NCBI GenBank assembly: GCA_030149595.1
Contig: JASFBI010000172.1
Location: 1-5,295, forward strand
Direction: 5' to 3'
DNA length: 5,295 nucleotides
DNA from: Desulfobacterales bacterium
Lineage (GTDB): Bacteria; Desulfobacterota; Desulfobacteria; Desulfobacterales; DAOWNP01
This document shows, one piece after another, positions 1-5,295 of this stretch (position 1 is the first letter of the stretch; each line of letters starts with the position of its first letter). The notes under the pieces are model-generated. The model worked only from the letters and a program-made list of their open reading frames with translations. It had not been told where the DNA came from and did no database searches. Position numbers and translations under genes: made by a program.

Positions 1-44
1 AAAAATAGAAACTCTCATGATTACGGTTTGTTGGACAGAGTTTC
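1..44 (-). terminator. Probable rho-independent terminator of the AAA+/VWA operon
   Basis: Read on the minus strand, an 8-bp perfect inverted repeat (GAAACTCT at 44-37 pairing with AGAGTTTC at 15-8) lies about 20 bases past the stop codon of the VWA gene. It is followed at once by TATTTTT (7-1), a T-run that meets the window edge. Position and orientation fit intrinsic termination of the minus-strand operon. Weak points are the large loop (21 bases) and the modest GC content of the stem. Confidence 0.5.
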
Positions 45-62
45 ATATAAAAAACATTTATA

Positions 63-1739
63 TTATTTTATTAAAACAAGCATGGTTTGGTTAAATAATC
101 GTTCAATACCTGCTGCAAGAGAATTTATATTATTCATAAAAAACAGATTTTTAGGTGGAAAGTACTGGCTTAGGAACTGCTTTGTTTGAAAATTACACCC
201 GCACCCTATGGTATATAAATTGATTTTATTTTTATTACAATAAGATATTGCCTCGCTTATTCTAAGACCACAATTTGAAGCACCATCTGTAATATGAATT
301 ATCATGGTCTTTTTATATTTTTTTTTAAGCAGCATTGCAGCACCAAGTATTGCCTGCCCTGAAGGTGTCTGACCTGTTGGTAGAACAGAGTATAGAGTAT
401 TTCCATGGAAAAGTTTTGTTAAAACACATTTTTTTTTATCTTCACAATATGAAAAAATATCCAGATGATTATTAAACCCCTTAGCTGCTGCTGCAAGGGA
501 TATAAAGACCTGTTCAGCTGTAAGCCATGGTTTATTATGCCCTTCTTTTCCTGTCATTGAAGCTGACGCATCGGCAACTATGCATATATGCCAGAAATAA
601 TCAGGAGATTTATTTTCCCTTAATTTAAAAACCCTCCCATTGATTGGGGATCTGTATAATCTTTTAGGATCAAGTTTTCCTTCCAAAGTCCCACGCTTGA
701 ATTGCCTTTTTTTTACTCTCTTTATCAATGATTCCTGACTCTTAAATATCTGTTTTAACCTTGCAACCTGATGCATGTCCGCTTTTGTATTGGACTTTGC
801 TATACCTTTTTTAAATATTGTAGGCATTACCCCTGCCTGGGGATCAGAAACCACTTTAATTATATTATTTGTAAGGTCAGCCATGTCCTGATCAACCTCT
901 TCCAAGACCTGATTTGCGATATCTTTATCAAGAGGGGAATATGGTTGATCTTCATCCAAATCATTTTGTTCATCCATATTTTGTTCGTTTTGATTTTTAA
1001 ATATCAGATTTGGATATGAATGTGGAACAATCCAGTTATTAATTTTTAAAATAGCTGCAGCAAACTCATTCCATAATTTAATATAAATATCTATCCGGGT
1101 ATCTCTTCTTTGACCAACAGATTTTATTTGTACTATATTTTGAATTTTTACTGTGTATTTATTTAAAATACCAATGGGTAATAAAAAATAAAAATGAAGC
1201 GAATTGTAGGCTTTATTTAAAATTGTTTTTCCAATCCATACATCAGCCAAGCTTTGAGGCGTTGGCTCAAAAGAAGGATCTGAGATGTTATGCTTAGTTT
1301 CGTTTTTTATATAATTAAGCAAATAAAGTGACCATATTTTTTCTCTTTTGGAATGTTCATAAACATATATATTTTCAGAAGCACTGATAATTGCTTTAAA
1401 ATAAGGTTCAAGCAGGTCAGACATATAATCTGATCTGTTATAGACTTTTTCATATACCCATTCAGTCCACTCAATGGATGCTATTCCTTCTTTCAGTACC
1501 TGGCCAACCATAATATCAAATGTATTAAAAGCAATGGGATAAATATTTTGTATCTGTTTTGTATCTATAACAATTGATCTGCTTTTTAAGCTTGAATCTA
1601 TCATCCCTTCCCAGTAAACAGATTTTACATTTTGACCAAGATATCCTGCTACTTTGCGAAGTGCCCTTAATCCAAAAGCAAGTTCAACTGCTTTATCCTT
1701 AGAGTAGTTAGTTCTCCAGTATTTTGAATAAGAGGTCAT
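63..1739 (-). CDS. VWA-domain protein (CobT/NorD/CoxE-like partner of a MoxR-type AAA+ ATPase)
   Basis: The 558-residue protein has no signal peptide or clear membrane segment and is probably cytoplasmic. Residues about 1-250 form a helical N-terminal region I cannot assign. Residues about 251-285 are an acidic, Asn/Gln/Asp/Glu-rich linker. A basic stretch follows (about 310-375) with the GKLDPKRLYR motif that precedes the VWA domain in CobT/NorD-type proteins. The C-terminal VWA domain (about 383-550) has a complete MIDAS: DASAS (D390, S392, S394), T458 in QTPSG and D485 in ITDG. It should therefore bind Mg2+ or another divalent ion and engage a protein ligand. ATG at 1739 is preceded by GGAG (1751-1754) 11 bases upstream, and the gene starts 19 bases after the AAA+ gene ends, so the two form an operon. 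In known pairs the VWA protein links the ATPase to its client (cobalt chelatase, NO reductase, Rubisco and others). No client is encoded here, so its target is unknown. The domain call is firm; the role is inferred. Confidence 0.9.
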   Translation of the reverse strand: MTSYSKYWRTNYSKDKAVELAFGLRALRKVAGYLGQNVKSVYWEGMIDSSLKSRSIVIDTKQIQNIYPIAFNTFDIMVGQVLKEGIASIEWTEWVYEKVYNRSDYMSDLLEPYFKAIISASENIYVYEHSKREKIWSLYLLNYIKNETKHNISDPSFEPTPQSLADVWIGKTILNKAYNSLHFYFLLPIGILNKYTVKIQNIVQIKSVGQRRDTRIDIYIKLWNEFAAAILKINNWIVPHSYPNLIFKNQNEQNMDEQNDLDEDQPYSPLDKDIANQVLEEVDQDMADLTNNIIKVVSDPQAGVMPTIFKKGIAKSNTKADMHQVARLKQIFKSQESLIKRVKKRQFKRGTLEGKLDPKRLYRSPINGRVFKLRENKSPDYFWHICIVADASASMTGKEGHNKPWLTAEQVFISLAAAAKGFNNHLDIFSYCEDKKKCVLTKLFHGNTLYSVLPTGQTPSGQAILGAAMLLKKKYKKTMIIHITDGASNCGLRISEAISYCNKNKINLYTIGCGCNFQTKQFLSQYFPPKNLFFMNNINSLAAGIERLFNQTMLVLIK

Positions 1740-1750
1740 TATAAAATATA

Positions 1751-1754
1751 CTCC
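1751..1754 (-). promoter_or_regulatory. Ribosome binding site of the VWA gene
   Basis: GGAG on the minus strand lies 11 bases upstream of the ATG, inside the 19-base gap between the AAA+ stop and the VWA start. It supports the chosen start and independent initiation within one transcript. Confidence 0.6.
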
Positions 1755-1758
1755 AAAA

Positions 1759-2616
1759 TTATTTTAATGGAAGATAAAGGCCATATTTATCCAGTTCTGC
1801 TTCTGTCTCACCTGTTTCTATATGTACTGAAAGCAGCAAAGACTCTAATGTATCTTTTGATATTTGCAGGCTGTATATAAGAGCTTCCCTTAAAGATGCC
1901 CCAAGTGCCACAAGCTCAGATATCATAAGGCTATGCCTGATAGAAACACTGATCTCCAGCTCTTTGTTGTTTCTTATTTTATTTACAAGATTAAGCACCT
2001 GTTCTGTTTTTATCTCTTCAAGACCTGTTTTTCTTATTAACACTTGTTTTTCAACATCATATGGAAGATAATCAAGATGTATTCTGTAAAATCTGTCCTT
2101 TAAAGCCGCATCTAACATATCTGTTCCTGAAAACTCTTCTCCTTCATTCATTGTAGCAAAAAATATAACTCCTGGAGCAACATCTATAACTCCTAATTCA
2201 TCTATCCATATACTTCTGTCTTCTGATAAAACTGAAAATAGCTCATTTAATGCATGTGGTGATTCAGAACGGTTTATCTCTTCTAAATGAATGACACACC
2301 CTGGAGTTTGGATTGCTTTTGGAAATAAAAATTCCTGATAATAGGTTTCACCTGATTTTAATCGCTGCTGGCCAAAAAGCTGACCTGACTCAAGCAAAAG
2401 ACCTATTTGAAAAGTTGCCAGGGGTCTTTGATAAATATTTGCAAACTGCCTCACAAGCGTTGATTTTCCACACCCTTGATTCCCTGTTGCAAGAATGTTT
2501 ACAGGATGATTTTCAGACATAATATTAAAACGATTAAGGTTTGTTTTGTTTTCATCTAAAATAAAAAAGTTGGGGTCAAGCCTGGGAACTTTGAGTTGCT
2601 TTGATAAATTTGGCAT
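1759..2616 (-). CDS. MoxR-like AAA+ ATPase, first gene of the AAA+/VWA operon
   Basis: The 285-residue single-domain AAA+ protein belongs to the MoxR/CobS/GvpN/NorQ group. Visible motifs, in order, are Walker A GNQGCGKST (45-53), a Walker B-like strand VIHLEE (108-113) followed by INR, sensor 1 in FFATMNEG (N157), a probable arginine finger in LKDRF (R175) and sensor 2 in SIRHS (R227). The second position of the NTP-binding acidic pair is Glu as usual, but the preceding Walker B Asp is replaced by Glu (E112). ATP-driven hexamers of this family remodel or load metal into client proteins together with a VWA partner, here encoded just downstream. Length is normal for the family. ATG at 2616 has GAGGA (2624-2628) 7 bases upstream. 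The client is unknown. GvpN- or CobS-like specialisation is possible, but no gas-vesicle or cobalamin genes are visible. Confidence 0.92.
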   Translation of the reverse strand: MPNLSKQLKVPRLDPNFFILDENKTNLNRFNIMSENHPVNILATGNQGCGKSTLVRQFANIYQRPLATFQIGLLLESGQLFGQQRLKSGETYYQEFLFPKAIQTPGCVIHLEEINRSESPHALNELFSVLSEDRSIWIDELGVIDVAPGVIFFATMNEGEEFSGTDMLDAALKDRFYRIHLDYLPYDVEKQVLIRKTGLEEIKTEQVLNLVNKIRNNKELEISVSIRHSLMISELVALGASLREALIYSLQISKDTLESLLLSVHIETGETEAELDKYGLYLPLK

Positions 2617-2623
2617 TTTAAAA

Positions 2624-2628
2624 TCCTC
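2624..2628 (-). promoter_or_regulatory. Ribosome binding site of the AAA+ gene
   Basis: GAGGA on the minus strand lies 7 bases from the ATG at 2616. This strong Shine-Dalgarno match fixes the start codon. Confidence 0.75.
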
Positions 2629-2662
2629 AAAATTTTAAATATAAGTAAATACAGATTAGCAT

Positions 2663-2677
2663 TATTATCAGATAATA
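2663..2677. repeat. 15-bp perfect palindrome in the 5' leader of the AAA+/VWA operon (possible operator)
   Basis: TATTATC-A-GATAATA is a perfect inverted repeat with 7-base arms and one central base. It lies between the promoter candidate (2697-2725) and the AAA+ start codon, where a repressor site would act. Because the region is very AT-rich, such a palindrome could arise by chance, and no regulator gene is encoded nearby. Confidence 0.3.
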
Positions 2678-2696
2678 TTTCCATCAGGATAAGAAA

Positions 2697-2725
2697 AATA
2701 TTGTAAAATAGCTATAAATTGTGAA
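2697..2725 (-). promoter_or_regulatory. Candidate sigma70 promoter for the AAA+/VWA operon
   Basis: On the minus strand, TTCACA (2725-2720, 5 of 6 matches to the -35 consensus) is followed after 17 bases by AATATT (2702-2697, 4 of 6 matches to the -10 consensus). This would start transcription near 2690 and give a leader of about 75 bases. The spacing is ideal but the -10 is weak, and AT-rich DNA yields many such matches. Confidence 0.35.
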
Positions 2726-2921
2726 ATAAAATAATTTTGTTAATTTATATTGTTATGAAAAACAGTAATGATTGAGGATTGATCTTGTTAAATATCATAT
2801 TAAAGTTTATGAGATGATTAATTTAAGAAAACAATCCTTATGTTTTTTAATTTAAGCATATGATTAATATCGTGTCAAATGGCGATTGTATAAAAATTAT
2901 TTTTTAAAAGTATTATAAACC

Positions 2922-3371
2922 ATGCCTGGATATAAAGAACATATAGTAGGAGCAATCTTTTTTTGGGGACTTTGCCTTTTGGGTATGACTGTATTTGAAA
3001 TGTTTAAACCGTCTCTGTTTTCAGCATCAGTTTTACTTGTTATTGCTGTACTCGGAGCTCTGTTTCCTGATGTTGATACAAACTCCAAGGGACAGCATAT
3101 AATCTATGGAATAATTTTAATTGCAGATATTATTTTAATTGTCTCAGGCCAGTTTATCTTAGCTGCCATGTTGGGGTTTTTTGCTCTTTTCCCTGCCATT
3201 GGCTCACACAGGGGATGGACACATACATGGTGGGCTATGTTTATCGTACCTCTGCCAATAATATTTCTTCCTAAATTGTATTATAATATTAATTTAATTA
3301 AGATTTTACCATATTATACAGCCTGGGTTTTTGGATATCTATCACATCTTATTTTAGATAAAAAAATGTGA
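2922..3371 (+). CDS. YdjM-type membrane-bound metal-dependent hydrolase (DUF457-like family)
   Basis: The 149-residue, very hydrophobic protein has about four to six membrane segments (roughly 9-27, 34-49, 60-77, 79-95, 104-118 and 131-145). It carries the conserved polar residues of the YdjM/DUF457 family: H7 in the N-terminal GYKEH, D50 and D52 in LFPDVD, H96-R97-G98 and H101 in SHRGWTH, and H142 and D146 in GYLSHLILD. These His and Asp residues are thought to form a metal site at the inner membrane. The substrate is not established for the family. E. coli YdjM is SOS-regulated, but I see no LexA-type box here. The start is ATG 2922 because an in-frame TAA at 2916-2918 excludes an earlier one and the GYKEH motif begins at once. 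There is no Shine-Dalgarno site, and the leader is almost pure A and T. The protein ends three residues after the last conserved Asp, at the short end for the family. The 55-base gap to the next gene leaves operon membership uncertain. Confidence 0.85.
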   Translation: MPGYKEHIVGAIFFWGLCLLGMTVFEMFKPSLFSASVLLVIAVLGALFPDVDTNSKGQHIIYGIILIADIILIVSGQFILAAMLGFFALFPAIGSHRGWTHTWWAMFIVPLPIIFLPKLYYNINLIKILPYYTAWVFGYLSHLILDKKM

Positions 3372-3414
3372 TTCAGCAGTATTTTAAAGAATTTTTATTT
3401 TAATAAAAAAATAC

Positions 3415-3419
3415 AGGAG
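3415..3419 (+). promoter_or_regulatory. Ribosome binding site of the dual-CXXC selenoprotein gene
   Basis: AGGAG lies 7 bases upstream of ATG 3427. It is a near-ideal Shine-Dalgarno site and the best in the window. It matters because it argues that the short frame interrupted by TGA is actively translated. Confidence 0.8.
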
Positions 3420-3426
3420 TGTAATT

Positions 3427-3609
3427 ATGTTTAAACAAAAAGCCAGATGTCTTAAATGCGGCGGAGCTCTTATTTTTAAAAAAACCTGAAAGAGAGTTTA
3501 TTTAAACTGCATGGATTGCAGTGCGAAATTTGACGTAAGCAAATATGTTGAATTAATGGATAATTATATGGAAGATCAGTTGGGTAATGTACCATGTGAT
3601 AGAATTTAA
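3427..3609 (+). CDS. Small dual-CXXC protein, probable selenoprotein (TGA at codon 21 read as selenocysteine)
   Basis: The frame runs from ATG 3427 to TAA 3607-3609 and encodes 60 residues if the TGA at 3487-3489 (codon 21) is decoded as selenocysteine. Two CXXC motifs (C8-LK-C11 and C28-MD-C31) flank Sec21 in a zinc-ribbon-like arrangement. An acidic C-terminal part follows, ending NVPCDRI with a further Cys at 57. From memory, this matches a family named 'dual CXXC motif small (seleno)protein' in Desulfobacterota, whose members have Cys or Sec before the KRV/RRV-like stretch ahead of the second CXXC; I could not check this. A selenol with paired thiols suggests a redox or metal-handling role in the cytoplasm, but the function is unknown. 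Support for readthrough includes the strong ribosome binding site, the conserved-looking sequence on both sides of the TGA without a frameshift, and the SECIS-like hairpin downstream. The alternative is a nonsense-mutated pseudogene. TGA as Trp is unlikely, because the upstream hydrolase uses TGA as stop and TGG for Trp. Confidence 0.8.
3487..3534 (+). promoter_or_regulatory. Selenocysteine TGA codon with candidate bacterial SECIS stem-loop
   Basis: After the TGA (3487-3489), the RNA can fold into an upper stem ACUGCA/UGCAGU (3506-3511 with 3517-3522) capped by a 5-base loop UGGAU (3512-3516). A lower stem AUUU/AAAU (3500-3503 with 3526-3529) and a possible basal GUU/GAC pairing (3496-3498 with 3532-3534, one G-U pair) extend it. 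The apical loop begins 22 bases after the TGA and has G at its second position. Published bacterial SECIS models expect a loop about 16-37 bases downstream with a G in its first two positions. This element would recruit SelB with Sec-tRNA. It lies wholly within the coding sequence, as is normal in bacteria. Confidence 0.65.
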
Positions 3610-3636
3610 AAGGGAAAAATTAAAAGTACATAGACC

Positions 3637-3640
3637 GGAG
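3637..3640 (+). promoter_or_regulatory. Ribosome binding site deciding the TTG start of the flavoprotein
   Basis: GGAG lies 7 bases before TTG 3648. No in-frame ATG exists between the upstream TAA (3621-3623) and codon 40, so this site supports the TTG as the true start. Confidence 0.7.
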
Positions 3641-3647
3641 CATTCCT

Positions 3648-5225
3648 TTGAAACTAATAGTTAAAAATCTGAAAATCCCCATTGAAAAAGACGGGGCTGA
3701 TGAGTATGTAAATGCTGCTTCACAAAATCTAAAAACAGACAAAAAAAACATATCCATCACAAAAATGCTTAGTAAATCACTTGATATGAGCAACAAAGAT
3801 CAATTCTATTACAAAATTTCAATAGTTATAAAAATTAAAGACAGCTTTGCAAATAAACAAAAATTTCCAGTATATACAGAGACAGAACAAATAAAAACAA
3901 ACAGAAAAACAGCAACAATTAAGGATAGACCTGTAATAGTAGGTTTTGGTCCAGCCGGCATGTTTGCTGCTCTGGAATTTATTGATTATGGAATTAAACC
4001 TGTCATTTTTGAAAGAGGTAAAAAAATAGGGGACCGCTCTGTTGATGTTCAAAAATTTATAAAAGAGAGGAAGATAAACACTGAATCAAACATACAGTTT
4101 GGTGAAGGTGGCGCTGGCGCATACTCGGACGGAAAGCTGTTTTCCAGAAGAGATAATAACTCCTCTTATGTAAATAAAGTACTAAAAACCTTTGTTAAAT
4201 TTGGTGCACCTGCTGAAATAGAGTATATCAGCAAACCCCATTTGGGAACGGATGTATTGTGCAAAATAGTTCGTAATATAAGAATATATATCCTTGAGAG
4301 AGGTGGTGATATACATTATGACTCAAAAATGACAGAAATTTTGATATCTAAGGGTAAAGCCGCAGGAATCATAATAAACGATAAAAAGGAGTATTTTTCC
4401 TCAAGTATCTTTATAGCTTTGGGACATTCTGCGCGAGACACAGTTACAATGATACACAAAAAAGGTGTTGCCATTGAGCAGAAACCGATTTTTACTGGTG
4501 TTAGAATTGAGCATCCTGTTAAAATTATAAACTTTATACGGCATGGAAATAAGTATAAAAACCTTGATACTCTGGGAGCTGCTACTTATTCCTTGAATTA
4601 TACCAATCGAAAAATCAGGAGAGGAGTTTATACATTTTGCATGTGCCCGGGAGGTGAGGTAATTAATGCTTCCTCTGATAAAAGCATGCTGGTTGTTAAC
4701 GGGATGAGCTACTCTAACAGGGCATCAGCATTTTCAAATGCTGCACTGGTTGTTACATGTCATGTGGATGACTACAAATCAAATAATCCGCTGGCTGGAA
4801 TAAAATTTCAAAAGGATATTGAGAAAAAGGCCTTTAACGCAGGAAAAAACTGGAAAGTCCCTGCACAAAATCTAATGGACTTTTTGGCCAATAAACACTC
4901 TATTGTCTTAAATGACAACTCTTATAAAATGGGGGCAACTCCTGCTGATATGAAAGAGATTTTACCAGTATTTGTGGTCAAAGAACTGCTGGCTGCATTT
5001 AACAAATGGAAAGAAGAAGTCCCCTTATTTGTTTCAAATCATGCGATATTGTTAGGTGCAGAAACAAGAACTTCATCTCCTGTAAAGATTAAACGCAATA
5101 AAAATTTTATGTCAATAAACACAGAAAACCTGTTTCCCATAGGTGAGGCTTCTGGTTATACAGGCGGTATAACCAGTTCTGCTGCTGATGCAATAAAAGC
5201 TGTTGGCACACTACTCCATGGATAA
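3648..5225 (+). CDS. COG2509-type FAD-dependent dehydrogenase (NAD(P)/FAD-dependent oxidoreductase)
   Basis: The 525-residue flavoprotein is complete and of usual family length. Residues 1-90 form the N-terminal domain typical of COG2509 proteins, opening with a KLIVKNLKIPI strand. The FAD-binding Rossmann motif is VGFGPAGM (98-105), with E122-R123 at the end of the second strand as the likely ribose contact. Family signatures follow in order: FGEGGAGAYSDGKL (151-164), KPHLGTD (196-202), ALGHSARDT (257-265), FCMCPGGEV (330-338), NGMSYSNR (351-358), GAETRTSSP (470-478) and the C-terminal FAD contact PIGEASGYTGGI (497-508). The CMC pair (C331, C333) could be redox-active, but this is not established. 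Substrate and physiological role of the family are unknown to me; it probably acts in the cytoplasm. It starts with TTG, backed by a ribosome binding site, and extension upstream is blocked by a stop. The gene lies 38 bases after the small selenoprotein and is probably co-transcribed with it. Confidence 0.92.
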   Translation: MKLIVKNLKIPIEKDGADEYVNAASQNLKTDKKNISITKMLSKSLDMSNKDQFYYKISIVIKIKDSFANKQKFPVYTETEQIKTNRKTATIKDRPVIVGFGPAGMFAALEFIDYGIKPVIFERGKKIGDRSVDVQKFIKERKINTESNIQFGEGGAGAYSDGKLFSRRDNNSSYVNKVLKTFVKFGAPAEIEYISKPHLGTDVLCKIVRNIRIYILERGGDIHYDSKMTEILISKGKAAGIIINDKKEYFSSSIFIALGHSARDTVTMIHKKGVAIEQKPIFTGVRIEHPVKIINFIRHGNKYKNLDTLGAATYSLNYTNRKIRRGVYTFCMCPGGEVINASSDKSMLVVNGMSYSNRASAFSNAALVVTCHVDDYKSNNPLAGIKFQKDIEKKAFNAGKNWKVPAQNLMDFLANKHSIVLNDNSYKMGATPADMKEILPVFVVKELLAAFNKWKEEVPLFVSNHAILLGAETRTSSPVKIKRNKNFMSINTENLFPIGEASGYTGGITSSAADAIKAVGTLLHG

Positions 5226-5295
5226 CTCTTCTATTACTAAGCATAAAATCATAAATTGTTATAAAATTTAGTAGTCGCCTAAAAAACCTGAGGTA

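Larger units (their letters stand above)
2617..2921. other. AT-rich divergent intergenic region
   Basis: About 305 bases separate the minus-strand AAA+/VWA operon from the plus-strand genes. It contains the AAA+ ribosome binding site, the promoter candidate and the palindrome listed separately. It also has two short direct repeats: TTAATTTAAG at 2818-2827 and 2847-2856, and ATGATTAAT at 2814-2822 and 2860-2868. Only minute open frames occur (15 codons or fewer) and none has a ribosome binding site. I found no tRNA, riboswitch or convincing plus-strand promoter. Confidence 0.7.

Noticed and set aside
771..1019. Plus-strand open frame of 82 codons inside the VWA gene.
   Set aside because: It is antisense to a well-supported gene, lacks a ribosome binding site and has no recognisable motif. 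The same applies to antisense frames at 2313-2522, 2897-3088 and 3819-4052.
2860..2907. 15-codon open frame just upstream of the hydrolase, as a leader peptide.
   Set aside because: It has no ribosome binding site, no attenuator-like hairpins follow it, and there is no amino-acid run suggestive of regulation.
2641..2921. CRISPR array, tRNA or structured RNA in the divergent intergenic region.
   Set aside because: There are no regularly spaced repeats, no cloverleaf pairing and no GC-containing helices.
3392..3409. AT-only inverted repeat (TTTTTATT and AATAAAAA, 2-base loop) between the hydrolase and the selenoprotein, as a terminator.
   Set aside because: It is entirely A and T, so the stem would be weak, and such palindromes are expected by chance in this composition.
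3369..3432. The TGA ending the hydrolase as a second selenocysteine codon, with readthrough to TAA 3432.
   Set aside because: The added 20 or so residues are low-complexity and overlap the next gene's ribosome binding site. The protein already contains all family motifs, and no GC-containing hairpin follows.
3427..3489. Short 20-residue peptide ending at the TGA, or a nonsense-mutated pseudogene.
   Set aside because: Coding character, CXXC spacing and a family-like C-terminus continue in the same frame after the TGA with no other damage, and a SECIS-like hairpin follows. The pseudogene option is not fully excluded, but it is less likely.
5226..5295. Terminator or next gene start after the flavoprotein (6-bp TACTAA/TTAGTA pairing; GAGG near 5290).
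   Set aside because: The pairing has a 27-base loop and no T-run after it. The GAGG could be a ribosome binding site for a gene beyond the window, but no start codon is visible.

Overview
The window is AT-rich and carries five genes, one of them hidden by an in-frame TGA. Gene content points to a low-GC member of the Desulfobacterota (Desulfobacterales-like sulfate reducers and relatives). The reasons are the style of the small membrane hydrolase, a COG2509-type flavoprotein, and above all a probable selenoprotein of a small dual-CXXC family that I associate with that phylum. This assignment is inference from family knowledge; there is no rRNA or other marker here.

Left half, minus strand (about 1-2725): a two-gene operon encodes a MoxR-like AAA+ ATPase (1759-2616) followed 19 bases later by a VWA-domain protein with a complete MIDAS metal site (63-1739). 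This is the general AAA+/VWA layout of MoxR/VWA, NorQ/NorD, CbbQ/CbbO and CobS/CobT systems, in which the ATPase and its VWA partner act on a client protein or metal centre. The client is not encoded in the window. Both genes have Shine-Dalgarno sites. A sigma70-like promoter candidate and a 15-bp palindrome lie upstream, and a hairpin followed by a T-run lies just past the VWA stop.

Middle (2617-2921): a divergent, very AT-rich intergenic region of about 305 bases holds the minus-strand promoter candidate and some short repeats. I see no convincing gene or RNA in it.

Right half, plus strand (2922-5225): three co-oriented genes. They are a YdjM-type membrane-bound metal-dependent hydrolase (2922-3371), a 60-residue dual-CXXC protein (3427-3609) and a complete COG2509-type FAD-dependent dehydrogenase (3648-5225, TTG start). 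The middle gene has an in-frame TGA at codon 21 that I read as selenocysteine. It has a strong ribosome binding site, an intact frame on both sides of the TGA, and a stem-loop at the spacing and with the loop composition expected of a bacterial SECIS element. It sits 38 bases ahead of the flavoprotein, so the two are probably co-transcribed and may work together in thiol/selenol redox chemistry (inference).

The most noteworthy item is the small selenoprotein gene, which ordinary gene calling would miss or split at the TGA.
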